This document shows positions 42,782-52,192 of a stretch of 64,000 nt of DNA, piece after piece (position 1 is the stretch's first letter; every line of letters begins with the position of its first letter). Made by a program: the position numbers and the translations under genes. Under the pieces are notes generated by a model, which saw only the letters and a list, made by a program, of their open reading frames with translations, was not told where the DNA came from and searched no databases. Where the stretch lies: NCBI GenBank assembly GCA_016715065.1, contig JADKBN010000010.1, positions 124,001 through 188,000 on the forward strand. Reading direction: 5' to 3'. Origin of the DNA: Fibrobacterota bacterium. GTDB taxonomy: Bacteria > Fibrobacterota > Fibrobacteria > UBA5070.

Positions 42782-44935
42782 ATGCGAAACGTCTTCCCTC
42801 TCTGTTTGGTTTTCTGCGGCATTTCCCTCCATGCCCTGCCTCCCATCCCTGGCGTGCAAAACCATTGGGTGGCCAATTCCGGTGGCAACCCCTGGGACCA
42901 CATCCAGAACTTCATCGAAGAAATGACCGTCAAGCCCGACGGCACGGTGCTCACCCAGTCGTTTTGGGACGAAGCCCAGCACCCGGATGGCAAATACAAG
43001 GACGGGCGCTCCGTGGGGTTCAACTGGGAGAAGGATTCCACCAATCCCCATCCGTCCAGGCGCGCCGTGTCAAAAGGTGTCACCTGGAACATCCGAAACT
43101 TCTGGGGTCGCGCTTTCCTGGGAAAGGTGTTCCCGCCTCCCAAGGACAGCCTCCCCTGGATCGAATCCTCCGACGGCCGTTCCATCAAAAATCTCGTGGA
43201 TCCCACCGCCATCGCCTTCGATAACCTCGGGCGGCTCATGGTGGCCGACAACGGTCCCGACCAGAACATCAAGTTCTTCGATGTCTCCTCGGAGCCAAAA
43301 TTGGTCGCGACTTTCGGGGACTCCGGCGGGGTGTTCGCGGGGCCCGTGCGCGGCGCGACCGGCGACAAACGCTTCTGGGGGCTGCGCGGCGTGGGGATGG
43401 ACAGCTTGGGTAGGCTTTACGTGGGAAACACCGGCATGCCCATGCAGGTGGGCGGCGGCACCGACATCCGCTGCTTTTCCGGCTCAGGTCCGCACGACAG
43501 CCTGGTGTGGCGCGTGTTGGGACTGGCCTTTGTGAACACGGTGGATGCCGATCCCGACAGCGGGGGAACGTCGCTTCACAAGAACTCCACGCGGTTTCAC
43601 ATGGATTGGAGCAAGCCACCTGGCCAGAGCTGGAGCTTCGCGGCGGCCACCACCGATCCGTTCAAGTACCCGGACGACCCCCGCTTGGTGCACTCGCTGG
43701 AATCGGTGTGGTTTCGGAGAATCGAGGGCAAACGGTTCCTTTTTCTGGACGACATGTACGGAAACTTTTTGGTCGTGACCCGGTTTGAGGAAAACTCCGA
43801 GATCGGGATTCCAACCGCCTTCCTGCCCATCGGGAGCGCTTTGCGCGACACGGGCGCCTGGGATCGCTGGGCTGTGGACAAACGCCCCCACTGGCCGGCG
43901 GTCGAAGGCGACGACCGCCGTTGGATCTGGCGCGACGACAACGCCGACGGCCAGGTGCAGAAAGGGGAATTCCACGAATACGAGCTGGCGTTTCCATACA
44001 CGCGGGGGATCGACATCGACGATGCAGGGGACATCTGGTGGGGCGGGGGATCGTACATGGTCCAGTTTCCCACCGGCGGCCTGGATCGCAACGGGGTTCC
44101 CCGGTATCCAGTAGACAAGATCCGTCGGTGGAAGGTTCCCTTCAAGGTGCGGTCGGAAGAGAACAACAACTACGTGATGTATCTGCGGTACCTGCGCGAG
44201 CAGGACGCGATGATTGTCGCCACCGGCCGACACGAAGGATTGATCGCCAACCTGTACCGCTACGACCACTGGAGCCGCGACGCTTTGCCCTTTCTGGGCT
44301 GGGGCCCAACGGCCAATTCTGAAGATACCCTATTGCACACCTGGAAGATCGAAGTTCCGTACAAGTTCCCAGAGGACTGGAGCAAGTCGCTGGATGGCCG
44401 CGTGATGGACACCTGCCTGTTTCCCAACAACCTCACCGCCGATTCCCAATACGTCTATGTGGGCTATGTCGACAAGGGACCACACGCATGGCGCAATGGC
44501 GAGGTCACCGTGTACGATGCGCATACCGGCAAAGGGGTGGGATGGATCGCTCCGGGACCGGAAACGAATTTCACGTCTGGTTGGTTCGATCTCTGGCATG
44601 CCCTGAATTCCTACACAATGCCCTCCGGCGAAAAGCTCCTGATGGCCGAGGAGGATTATGCGGGCAAGGTGAACGTCTACAAATGGTGTCCGACCGGAAT
44701 TTGTCGAACTCCGCCACCTCGCCCCGTCGCCGGTGCGTCGCTTCGCACGGTGGGACGCGTGCTTGTGCTGGATGCGCCGGAGGGATCGGCGTGGACGGTC
44801 TCCCTGAGGGACCTGCGCGGGCGACAGGTTTGGAGCGCCCAGGGGACAGGGTCGCGCAGCTGGGTGGATGTACAGATTCGGGGATTGTGCTACGGAAGCG
44901 TGGGTGGGGTGGGAGTCGCGCTGATGTTTCCGTAG
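42782..44935 (+). CDS. secreted beta-propeller (NHL-like) protein
   Basis: A 717-residue protein with a short signal peptide (about 1-18). Strand-rich repeats such as PTAIAFDNLGRLMVADNG and GVGMDSLGRLYVGNTG, typical of NHL/SMP-30-like six-bladed propellers, fill residues ~140-640. An acidic DDNADGQVQKGEFHEYEL resembles an EF-hand or dockerin-type calcium loop. The last ~60 residues start like the C-terminal tail (LRDLRGRQVW) but end in an unusual VGGVGVALMFP. Start ATG 42782 lacks a clear Shine-Dalgarno. A surface glycan-binding or sugar-oxidising role is possible; no catalytic motif was recognised. Confidence 0.75.
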   Translation: MRNVFPLCLVFCGISLHALPPIPGVQNHWVANSGGNPWDHIQNFIEEMTVKPDGTVLTQSFWDEAQHPDGKYKDGRSVGFNWEKDSTNPHPSRRAVSKGVTWNIRNFWGRAFLGKVFPPPKDSLPWIESSDGRSIKNLVDPTAIAFDNLGRLMVADNGPDQNIKFFDVSSEPKLVATFGDSGGVFAGPVRGATGDKRFWGLRGVGMDSLGRLYVGNTGMPMQVGGGTDIRCFSGSGPHDSLVWRVLGLAFVNTVDADPDSGGTSLHKNSTRFHMDWSKPPGQSWSFAAATTDPFKYPDDPRLVHSLESVWFRRIEGKRFLFLDDMYGNFLVVTRFEENSEIGIPTAFLPIGSALRDTGAWDRWAVDKRPHWPAVEGDDRRWIWRDDNADGQVQKGEFHEYELAFPYTRGIDIDDAGDIWWGGGSYMVQFPTGGLDRNGVPRYPVDKIRRWKVPFKVRSEENNNYVMYLRYLREQDAMIVATGRHEGLIANLYRYDHWSRDALPFLGWGPTANSEDTLLHTWKIEVPYKFPEDWSKSLDGRVMDTCLFPNNLTADSQYVYVGYVDKGPHAWRNGEVTVYDAHTGKGVGWIAPGPETNFTSGWFDLWHALNSYTMPSGEKLLMAEEDYAGKVNVYKWCPTGICRTPPPRPVAGASLRTVGRVLVLDAPEGSAWTVSLRDLRGRQVWSAQGTGSRSWVDVQIRGLCYGSVGGVGVALMFP

Positions 44936-45043
44936 ATTCCGCTTGCCGAAGGATGAATGCGTAGTTTCTCAAGCATGCAGGAGCGGGATCCCGTTGGAAA
45001 TTGTCCTTTGCCGTTTTCCGGTCAAAAGGAAAGGGAGTGGTCG

Positions 45044-45595
45044 ATGAATCGTGGATTGTTTCTCTGGTTGCGCGTGGCCGTGGCCGGGCTGTTCGGTTGT
45101 GTCAAGGCGGAGGAGCTTCGAATCTCGGTCGAGGACCATCCGGATTGGACTGAACTATCCAACAGGAAATACGCCCTGAAGCACCCTGAAGGCGTGCTCG
45201 TGGATCGTTCCGGCTTGTCGGGCGCCGAGCTCGTGATCTTTCTCGAGAAACCACCCGTCCTGGACCGGTTCAGCCCCAACATCAACCTGCAGATCCAGGA
45301 CTTGCAGGGGCAGAAGGTGAGTCTGGATCGATACACGGAAATCTCGCTCGACCAGGTGGACCGGTTGATTGCCAACTCGAAGGTGATCGCGAATTCCAGG
45401 AAGAAGGGCAAGAAGGGTGAATATCACTTGTTGATGTACACCGGAGAGCAGGGGGTGTACCACCTCCAATTCGAGCAATACTTCGCCATCGCCCACGGGA
45501 AGGCGTATGTCCTGACGCTTACCTGCGAGCAAGCGAGCTTCGAACGGTGCAAAGGTACGGGCGAGGCCATCATGAACACATTTGCGCTCAAGTGA
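45044..45595 (+). CDS. small secreted protein, DcrB/PsbP-like fold suspected
   Basis: A 183-residue protein with a signal peptide (about 1-23; a cysteine at residue 19 in LFGC could make it a lipoprotein). The pattern of a C-terminal strand-rich half (FEQYFAIAHGKAYVLTLTC, then a helix ending IMNTFALK) resembles DcrB/PsbP-type domains, but similarity is weak. GGGAG precedes ATG 45044. Function is unknown. Confidence 0.65.
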   Translation: MNRGLFLWLRVAVAGLFGCVKAEELRISVEDHPDWTELSNRKYALKHPEGVLVDRSGLSGAELVIFLEKPPVLDRFSPNINLQIQDLQGQKVSLDRYTEISLDQVDRLIANSKVIANSRKKGKKGEYHLLMYTGEQGVYHLQFEQYFAIAHGKAYVLTLTCEQASFERCKGTGEAIMNTFALK

Positions 45596-45678
45596 CCAAG
45601 CCCGCAACCATCCTTGCAAGCGCAGGAGAAAAGGCTGCAGGCTCCAAACTCGCATTGTAGGAGCAGGAAGTTTTTCGC

Positions 45679-46188
45679 ATGAATCTGGTGGTGGATGTCC
45701 AGTACGGAAACGGTGCCGCGGCGGTGGCCGGGATCCTGTTCGAAGAATGGAATTCCCAGCGGCCTTTCGAGGTGTTTACCGCGGTGGAGTCGGTGTTCGG
45801 AGACTACGAACCTGGCGCCTTCTACAAGCGCGAGCTCCCGTGCATCCAGGCGCTCTTGGCCCGGATTCCACGGGTTTTCTCCGCCATTGTCATCGATGGA
45901 TATGTGACATTGGGCGGGGAGGACCGGCCGGGTTTGGGCATGCACCTGCACGAAGCGATCAGAGGAAGATCGGCGGTGATCGGCGTAGCCAAGACGCGGT
46001 TCCATGGAATCCCCCCGGAACACGAAATCTTGCGCGGAGACAGCCAGAAACCGTTGTTTGTCACGGCAATCGGCTGCCCGCTGGATCTGGCCAAATCGAG
46101 GATCCTCGCCATGTCGGGGCCGCACCGGATCCCGTTTCTGGTCAAGCGGGCGGACGCGGAAGCGAGGGAGCTGGCGAAGAGTCTCTGA
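45679..46188 (+). CDS. short endonuclease V homologue
   Basis: A 169-residue protein resembling endonuclease V, which nicks DNA or RNA near deaminated bases such as inosine. The acidic catalytic set is recognisable: D6 (VVDVQY), E52 (PGAFYKREL) and D73 (IVIDGY), and so is the GVAKTRF segment. Common EndoV proteins are about 210-230 residues, so this one is short; the N-terminal and C-terminal extensions are missing. GGAAG lies 9 bases before ATG. Activity is likely but not certain. Confidence 0.78.
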   Translation: MNLVVDVQYGNGAAAVAGILFEEWNSQRPFEVFTAVESVFGDYEPGAFYKRELPCIQALLARIPRVFSAIVIDGYVTLGGEDRPGLGMHLHEAIRGRSAVIGVAKTRFHGIPPEHEILRGDSQKPLFVTAIGCPLDLAKSRILAMSGPHRIPFLVKRADAEARELAKSL

Positions 46189-46224
46189 CCCTGGAATCAT
46201 AGGTGGGGAGGATTCCCGGAGACC

Positions 46225-46719
46225 TCACGGCAGAAGAGTCATCTTGCCCGATCGCGCATTCGCCAGCCCGGATATCCGCCAAAACACCACCCGACCCATC
46301 AGGGCTTTCGGAAGCTGGATGCTTGCGCTGCGGGTGTCCGTTTCGAAGAGGGTTTTTCCGCTCACGTCGGAGAACGCCAACCGGGTGCCGACAGGAGGCG
46401 CGGTGGTGAACCGCAGGGTTCCTTTCGCCACGGAGAAGATCTCCTTGGACTCGAACTGGTTGGACACATCGGGTCTGGGAATCACGCCGGAAGACATTTT
46501 TTGCGCCAGCAGCCATTGCAGGAAATTTGCATCGGTGCGAGCCTTTTCGATCGCGGGAACATGCCCGAGGTCCGGGTACTCGGTATATTTCGCGAGGGTT
46601 CCTCCCGCCCGTTGGATGGCCGCGAAGATGGCGCGGCTGCTGTCGACCGGACTCATGTCGTCCTCGCTTCCGATCACGATCCACATCGGGGTTTTGGCCA
46701 TCTGCGCCGCTCCTTTGTT
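46225..46719 (-). pseudogene. secreted esterase, C-terminal part cut off by IS66
   Basis: The C-terminal part of an alpha/beta-hydrolase esterase separated from its N-terminal part (49023-49576) by the IS element. It has the strand WIVIGSEDDMS with the acid and the catalytic histidine in DLGHVPAI, then the C-terminal tail domain (RLAFSDVSGKTLFETDT). Removing the IS and one target copy restores one frame reading GYTVNKGAAQMAKTP across the junction. It has its own ATG (46701) but no Shine-Dalgarno and no nucleophile. Confidence 0.9.
46712..46719. repeat. IS66 target site duplication, left
   Basis: CCTTTGTT, identical to the copy at 49023-49030. Eight bases is the usual duplication length of the IS66 family. 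Confidence 0.95.
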
Positions 46720-46741
46720 GTAAGCCCTCGGTGATCCCCTC
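46720..46741 (+). repeat. IS66 left terminal inverted repeat
   Basis: GTAAGCCCTCGGTGATCCCC plus TC, 22 bases, matching the right end apart from one base (G for A at position 14). Confidence 0.95.
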
Positions 46742-46798
46742 TCCCCACGCTTGCTTTGTGAGTTGATTCTTCCGCGATTGCCCTATCGAGGAGGAATC

Positions 46799-46960
46799 AT
46801 GGACGTCTTTTTCGCACATACCCAAGTACACGCCGCAGCCACTTGGCTTGCCAGCTCGAAGGCGATGCGACATCGTCTACGCGAGCGCCTGCTGCCTTCG
46901 GGGAGCTCGCCGCGCATCGAATTCGTCGAGGTGGTCATCGAGTGGGAAGAGGTGGCCTGA
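46799..46960 (+). CDS. IS66 accessory protein TnpA-like
   Basis: A 53-residue product in the place of the first IS66 gene. GAGGAGGAATC directly before the ATG is a strong ribosome binding site. It is shorter than most IS66 TnpA proteins (about 100-130 residues), so it may be truncated. The stop overlaps the tnpB start (TGATG). Confidence 0.6.
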   Translation: MDVFFAHTQVHAAATWLASSKAMRHRLRERLLPSGSSPRIEFVEVVIEWEEVA

Positions 46961-47316
46961 TGCTGAGCCCATCCAACCTACGGATCCTACTTTGCGGTCA
47001 GCCTGCCGACATGCGCAAATCATTCAATGGGCTTTCCGGCATGTGCAACCAATTCCTGTCGCAAGATCCCACATCCGGACAGGTCTTCGTGTTTTTCAAC
47101 AAGCGCCGGGACCAAGTCAAAGCGCTGTGGTGGGATGAGACGGGATACGCCATCTGGCACAAAAGATTGGAGGCGGGAATGTTCCATCCGGATCCAACCG
47201 AGGGCCCGATCTCGCACGCGCAACTGTCTTTGATCCTCGATGGAATCCAAGTGAAGATGGTTCGCCAATACAAGCGATTCCATCTCGTCAAGAAGATGTC
47301 TGATTCGTCGATTTGA
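46960..47316 (+). CDS. tnpB: IS66 accessory protein TnpB
   Basis: A 118-residue IS66 Orf2-family protein, needed for transposition of the family. Clear signature: LLCGQPADMRKSFNGLSGMC, VFVFFNKRRDQVKALWWDETGY and HLVKK. Its start overlaps the preceding stop by TGATG, giving translational coupling. Appears intact. Confidence 0.95.
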   Translation: MLSPSNLRILLCGQPADMRKSFNGLSGMCNQFLSQDPTSGQVFVFFNKRRDQVKALWWDETGYAIWHKRLEAGMFHPDPTEGPISHAQLSLILDGIQVKMVRQYKRFHLVKKMSDSSI

Positions 47317-47353
47317 TCAGCATTTATCGAGGCTTTGCGGTATATTGCTCCTT

Positions 47354-48977
47354 GTGAAATCGACTCGATCCAACGCGATCTCGGTGCCGGAATCCGACTT
47401 GGATTCCGGCCTCTCCAACGAGGCGTTGCGGGCTCAGGTAAAACAGCTGAGCGACGACAATCGGTACCTGCGCGAACAGTTGGAATTGCTCAAGCGCCAC
47501 ATCTTCGGGCGCAAGAGCGAAAAGCTCCCCGCCGCATTGCTTGGCGCCGAATCCGACCTGTTTGGCGTGCAGGCACCTGATCCTTCTCTGGGCCAGACCA
47601 AGCAGGTCGCTGCGCACGAGCGCACCGTCAAGCCTGCAGGTCATGGTCGTGTGGCGCTGCCGGACAATCTCCCCTGCGAGACCACGGTGCTCGACGTTCC
47701 CGAGGCGGAGAAGGCCTGTCCGTGCTGCGGCAAGCAACGCGTTCATATAGGAGATGATGTCAGCGAGCAGCTGGACATCGTGCCGCCGCGCTTTACCCGT
47801 CTTCGCATCGTGCGCCCCAAGATGGCCTGCCGGGAATGCACCGAATGCGGTGTAGCACAGGCCAAGCCACCGGTGAGCGTCATCGACAAGGGGATTCCCA
47901 CCGCAAATCTGGTGAGCTGGATCATCCTGTCGAAATATGTCGACCATCTTCCTCTGCACCGCATCGCAAGCCAATTCAAGCGCTGGGGTGTGGAAATCGC
48001 CGAGACCACGATGATCGGCTGGATCGCGGCCATCTTCGAGCTTCTGGGGCCGATCCACAAAGCCTTGGAGCGCGAGATCAAGACGTGTGGATGCATGCAC
48101 GTGGACGAGACCACATTGAGAGTCCAAAAGGGAGAAAAGGATAAACTGGGGGTGGGCAAGACAAGCGTCGACTACCTGTGGGCTATGCTGGGGCGTGGCC
48201 CCGATAGAACGTCGATTGGCGTGTCCTTTCTCTATGACGATGGGCGATCCCATGCGGTGGCCAAGGCGATTCTTTCCGGTGTGACAGGAAGCGTCTTGAC
48301 CGATGGGTATGAAGGATACGCCCAGGCGTGCAAAGAGCGTGACGATCTGGTCCATGGCTTGTGCTGGGCGCATGCGCGCCGCAAGTACCACGAGGCCTTG
48401 CTGACCGGACAGGGGCAGGCTGCCTCAGTGGCGATCAAATGGATTGCCGATCTCTACGCGCACCATCGGCGCATCGAGACATTTGCCGATCGACTTGGCC
48501 GGCGCTGGAACAAGGTGGATGTCCAACCGGACTACGCAGGATCGACGCAGTCATCGTGAACCGGCGCCAAAAATGGATGAAGCCTGTGGTCGATGAACTG
48601 GAAGCATGGAACGCCCGCATGGTCCAAAGCGCCACCCCCAAGGGAAAGTTTGGGGAAGCCATCGGTTACTTTCGCAACCAATCCGTCCGTCTCCGTCAAT
48701 TCCTGACCCACGCGAGACTGGATCTGGACAACAACATCATCGAGCGCTCGATCCGCCCCATCGCCATCGGTCGCAAGAATTGGATGTTTGCCGGATCCGA
48801 AGAAGGCGCCAGGCGGGCTGCGCTGCTGATGAGCCTGGTAGGATCCTGCAAGCTCCTGGGGATCGATCCCGCCGAATATTTGGGGATGTGCTGTTGCGCG
48901 CGAAAGCCTGCAAGCCGACAGCCGAAGGATGCGCCGACCTGACGCCTAGCCGATGGAAAGCGGGGCGGGCAAAGTAG
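47354..48977 (+). pseudogene. tnpC: IS66 transposase TnpC with two frameshifts
   Basis: A DDE transposase. The N-terminal part has a helical leader, a zinc-finger-like CPCCGK and CRECTECG, and the acidic residues HVDETT and LTDGYEG in one frame up to a stop at 48559. The third acidic residue, in NNIIERSIRP, lies in another frame (to 48942), and the final conserved stretch (GDVLLRAKA to LTPSRWKAG) in the third, ending at 48977. Both shifts fit single-base losses, near 48500-48555 and in a G-run at about 48880. The start may be GTG 47354 or a nearby TTG. Confidence 0.88.
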
Positions 48978-49000
48978 AAAGGGCCTCCAGGAGGCAAAAA

Positions 49001-49022
49001 GAGGGGATTACCGAGGGCTTAC
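49001..49022 (-). repeat. IS66 right terminal inverted repeat
   Basis: The reverse complement of the left repeat with one mismatch (22 bases), ending directly at the target duplication. Confidence 0.95.
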
Positions 49023-49030
49023 CCTTTGTT
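49023..49030. repeat. IS66 target site duplication, right
   Basis: CCTTTGTT, identical to 46712-46719. Confidence 0.95.
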
Positions 49031-49576
49031 GACCGTGTAGCCCGCGACATCGACGGCGCCCGCGAATTTCGTGGGGAAGTCCGCCAGCAACCGGTAGACT
49101 CCCTCTCCTCCCATCGATTCCCCATATAGGTATTGGCGGTTGGCGTCCAGCCCATGGGTGGCGACCAGGCTGTCCAATTCATGCAGGGCGTTCTTCATCT
49201 GCGAGCGGATCTTGGAATCGTAGGTTCCACCCCAGTCGGCGCAGGTGTAGGGGGTGTTGGGAGTGACCGGTGCCGTGGGCAGGAAAACAGCGACGGGTTC
49301 GATCGCATTGAGGGCCGAGATGATCCAGTGCTCCTCGATGACCGGATCGTTGTTGCACCCATGCAGGAACATGACCACCGGCAACGGGTTATCCGCACGT
49401 GCCGGCAGGTGGAGACCCATCGGGGCGTCCTGGTAGGTCCAGGTCAGAAACTGACTGGACTCGGCTGCAGGAGCCTTGATCTGCGCGGGAGCCGGTTCCG
49501 TCGCGCGACAGGGCGTCGCGGCTGCAACCAACGCCACAGCCAGCATGGTTTCAGCGATACCGAGACGATGCATCAT
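49023..49576 (-). pseudogene. secreted esterase, N-terminal part cut off by IS66
   Basis: The signal peptide and N-terminal half of an alpha/beta-hydrolase esterase (CE1/feruloyl-esterase-like). It has the oxyanion region VVMFLHGCNND and the nucleophile elbow YGESMGGEG. The frame runs into the IS66 end after AGYTVNKG. The rest of the gene is at 46225-46719; the restored protein would be about 346 residues. ATG 49576 is preceded by AGAGG. The target may be ester-linked groups on plant polysaccharide; the present gene is not expected to make an active enzyme. Confidence 0.92.
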
Positions 49577-49920
49577 GGACCTCTTCGTTGGGAATTCTTC
49601 ACCGGTTCGTTCCCTGAAAGCTAAGTCACTTCGGTGACGGCCGGATGTTAGGGAATCCGGAACTCCTCTATCGAAATTTCGAATGCCTTCAATCCTAAAC
49701 CTTGTTGTAATTCTGACAATAATCAGCAGCAAAAACCGCATTTGAATCTGGATTCGGGGAACACCTCGCCAAGCCGCATTCCTCACGGTGTCAATATGTC
49801 CCCCTTTTCCTCAACGTGTCCCCTTTTTTCCTATTGAACCACCTGCGGAGGAATTCATTCGGAGGTATTCATGAGATCATAGTGGCAAACCGATTTTCTT
49901 CGAACGAAAGGGAAGATCAC

Positions 49921-50982
49921 ATGATCATCAATCGAATGGTATGGACAAGGCTATCGGCGCTTCTCCTGGTGGTGGCCACGGGAGCTTCGGCCGCTCCGAA
50001 CCCCCGCTTCCATGTATTCGTGGCCTTTGGCCAGTCGAACATGGAGGGTGCGGTCAATGCTCCAGAAGCCCAGGACAAGGTGGTGAATCCCCGTTTTCTG
50101 GAGTTGGCCGCCGTGACCTGCAACAGTGGCGGTCGCTCTCTGACGCAGGGAGTGTGGACCCCGGCGATCGCTCCCATCGTCCGATGCGACACCAAAATTT
50201 CGGTGGTGGACTGGTTCGGCCGGACCATGGCCGACAGTCTCGCCACCACCGACACCGTCGGATTGGTGGTGGTGGCGGTGGGTGGCACCAAGATCGAAGG
50301 ATTCGATCTGGACAAGTACAAGAGCTACTACGCCAGCCAGGCTAGCTGGATGCAGCAGTTCGCGGCCAACTACGACGGCAATCCCTACGGTCGATTGGTG
50401 TCGGTCGCCAAGAAGGCCCAGGAGCGAGGGGTGATACGCGGCATTCTGCTCCACCAAGGCGAGTCCAACACCGGCGACAACACGTGGGCGAGCCAGGTGA
50501 AAAAAATCTACGAGAAGCTGTTGAGCGATCTTGGGTTGACGGCGGCGAACACACCGCTCCTGGCTGGGGAGGTCGCTCCCGCAGGGAGCTCGAAGGGGGC
50601 CAACTCCATGATCGACGCCTTGCCCAACACGATCTCCAGCGCCAAGGTCGTATCCGCCCAGGGGCTCACCACCACCACCGCCGATGGCCAGAACGTCCAC
50701 TTCGATGCGCCATCCTATCGAACTCTGGGAAAGCGCTACGCCCAAACGATGATGCCTCTCCTGCGCAAACAGCTCTCCTCCGTGGCTCCTTCTTCCCGCC
50801 TTCAGCAGGCCAGCACGGATCAAAGCGTCACCGTCTACGATGTCCATGGAGCGCTCCTGGCCCGATTCCCGTTCGGCGCATCGCTCCAGGCCGGTTGGGA
50901 CCGTGCGCGTACGAGCCTTCCTTTGGGTCTCTATTGGTTGCGTTCCGGCGAAGGCACGGTCCAGGTCCTGAACGACCGTTGA
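49921..50982 (+). CDS. secreted acetylxylan/sialate-type O-acetylesterase (CE6/SASA)
   Basis: A 353-residue SGNH-type esterase that likely removes acetyl groups from xylan or related glycans. The signal peptide ends around ASAA (residue ~26). The catalytic serine is in FVAFGQSNMEG, the second block is ILLHQGESNTGDN, and the catalytic Asp/His pair is in DGQNVHFDAPSYRTLG. The last ~70 residues form the C-terminal tail. GGGAAG lies seven bases before ATG 49921. The broken esterase lies divergently upstream, so this was probably an esterase pair. Confidence 0.9.
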   Translation: MIINRMVWTRLSALLLVVATGASAAPNPRFHVFVAFGQSNMEGAVNAPEAQDKVVNPRFLELAAVTCNSGGRSLTQGVWTPAIAPIVRCDTKISVVDWFGRTMADSLATTDTVGLVVVAVGGTKIEGFDLDKYKSYYASQASWMQQFAANYDGNPYGRLVSVAKKAQERGVIRGILLHQGESNTGDNTWASQVKKIYEKLLSDLGLTAANTPLLAGEVAPAGSSKGANSMIDALPNTISSAKVVSAQGLTTTTADGQNVHFDAPSYRTLGKRYAQTMMPLLRKQLSSVAPSSRLQQASTDQSVTVYDVHGALLARFPFGASLQAGWDRARTSLPLGLYWLRSGEGTVQVLNDR

Positions 50983-51094
50983 TTCGCTGGCCCATGGCAG
51001 GTTTCCTGTGAATTTCTTCATTTGCAGGATTCCTTTTCCTCCGCAGATCCTTGCCGGAGCAAATTCCTCCCATCGATCCCCGGGGTGCCAGAAA

Positions 51095-51724
51095 ATGTCC
51101 CATCGAACCGTCGCTCTCGCTTTCCTGCTGGCCCTGTCTTCGGTGAAGCTCGTGCCCGCTGCGGATTGGGTAGTCGATCGTTGCAAGGTCACGTACAAGG
51201 GGACGCCCGTGCCGCTGGGCATGGGACTTCCGGAGTTCACCAGGCTCTTCGGGCCTCCTTCGGATTCACACATCACTCCTTGGAAGGGGCACGGACCGGT
51301 CAAGACGTATTTCTGGGACAAACTGGGAATGCGCACGCGGATGTTCTCCGACGCCCATCCGGACCTGTTTGGTGGCGTGGACATCTCCTTTCGCGAACCC
51401 GTGATCCGATTCCCCAAGAAGCACAGAGCCACCTCGCGCGGGACCAGCACCATGGAGTTTCGGCCGTTTGGGCTGGTGGAGGCGACCTCCTTCCAGAAGG
51501 TTGTCAAGGAGGGCTTCAAACCTGGGCATGCGGAGAACGCCAAGGAGGAGGATTATCTCGAACTGGATCTGGGGAGCGAAAGTAGGCTCGTCCTGCTTCC
51601 GATAAAGGACGACAACTTCGAACATTACGGGCTGAGCATCCGCTACGCGGCGCCCGACGGCAGCAAATTCCGAAATTACGCCCTGGCTCAGGCGAAGATG
51701 GGCAATAACTGTCGACTGCCTTAG
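51095..51724 (+). CDS. secreted protein of unknown function
   Basis: A 209-residue protein with a clear signal peptide (HRTVALAFLLALSSVKLVPA). The mature part starts ADWVVDRCKVTYKG and has LGMGLPEFTRLFGPPSD, a pattern of small bacterial secreted or lipid-anchored proteins of unknown role. It is strand-rich and contains no catalytic signature. No family is assigned with confidence. It is transcribed alone, with the minus-strand lipoprotein gene converging. Confidence 0.65.
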   Translation: MSHRTVALAFLLALSSVKLVPAADWVVDRCKVTYKGTPVPLGMGLPEFTRLFGPPSDSHITPWKGHGPVKTYFWDKLGMRTRMFSDAHPDLFGGVDISFREPVIRFPKKHRATSRGTSTMEFRPFGLVEATSFQKVVKEGFKPGHAENAKEEDYLELDLGSESRLVLLPIKDDNFEHYGLSIRYAAPDGSKFRNYALAQAKMGNNCRLP

Positions 51725-51763
51725 GTCGTCCCCCTACCTCACGCCGGAGTCAGTTGGAAATCC

Positions 51764-52192
51764 TCATTTTGCCTGGAGATCCAACGAGGCGGAATTGCGC
51801 GACCAGCCCGTGATGCAGCCGCAATCATCCTTGTTGGAATCCCAGGAGGCGTCGTCGGCGTCGTAGACATCCAGCGTGTCGCCGGTCTTCATGTACGTCG
51901 CTTTGGCGCTGTAGGTGCCCTCTCCCAGCGCGATTCCAGATGGTGTCTGTCCGCCTTTGAGGGTCCATTTGTGGATCAGGCCCCCGGTTTCCACGTGGCT
52001 TCCGGAATGGATCTCAACAACGACACTGTCCCAGGAAAACGGACTGGAAACTTGGAATGTGGCGGAAAGCAGGTCGGAGGGGCGATCCGGCTCGTTGGTG
52101 CAGATTTTGTCTTTGCACTCCTCCTTTTCGCAGCCAGCCAGCGCCAGCAGGCAAACGCAGGCGCATCCACTCAGGCGGTTCAGAATTCGCAT
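51764..52192 (-). CDS. small lipoprotein
   Basis: A 142-residue lipoprotein with the classical lipobox LALAGC (cysteine at ~21). The next residues are rich in K, E and C (EKEECKDKICTNEPD). The remainder looks like one beta-sandwich domain. GAGAGG precedes ATG 52192. The gene overlaps the outer-membrane-like gene by 13 bases and is probably the third gene of a kinase/outer-membrane/lipoprotein transcript. Function is unknown. Confidence 0.75.
   Translation of the reverse strand: MRILNRLSGCACVCLLALAGCEKEECKDKICTNEPDRPSDLLSATFQVSSPFSWDSVVVEIHSGSHVETGGLIHKWTLKGGQTPSGIALGEGTYSAKATYMKTGDTLDVYDADDASWDSNKDDCGCITGWSRNSASLDLQAK

Larger units (their letters stand above)
46720..49022 (+). mobile_element. 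IS66-family insertion sequence
   Basis: A complete 2303-bp element with 22-bp terminal inverted repeats (one mismatch), flanked by 8-bp duplications of CCTTTGTT. It carries the three genes of the family: tnpA-like (53 aa), tnpB (118 aa) and tnpC transposase. The transposase frame is broken twice, so the element probably cannot move by itself now. It inserted into an esterase gene. Confidence 0.95.
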
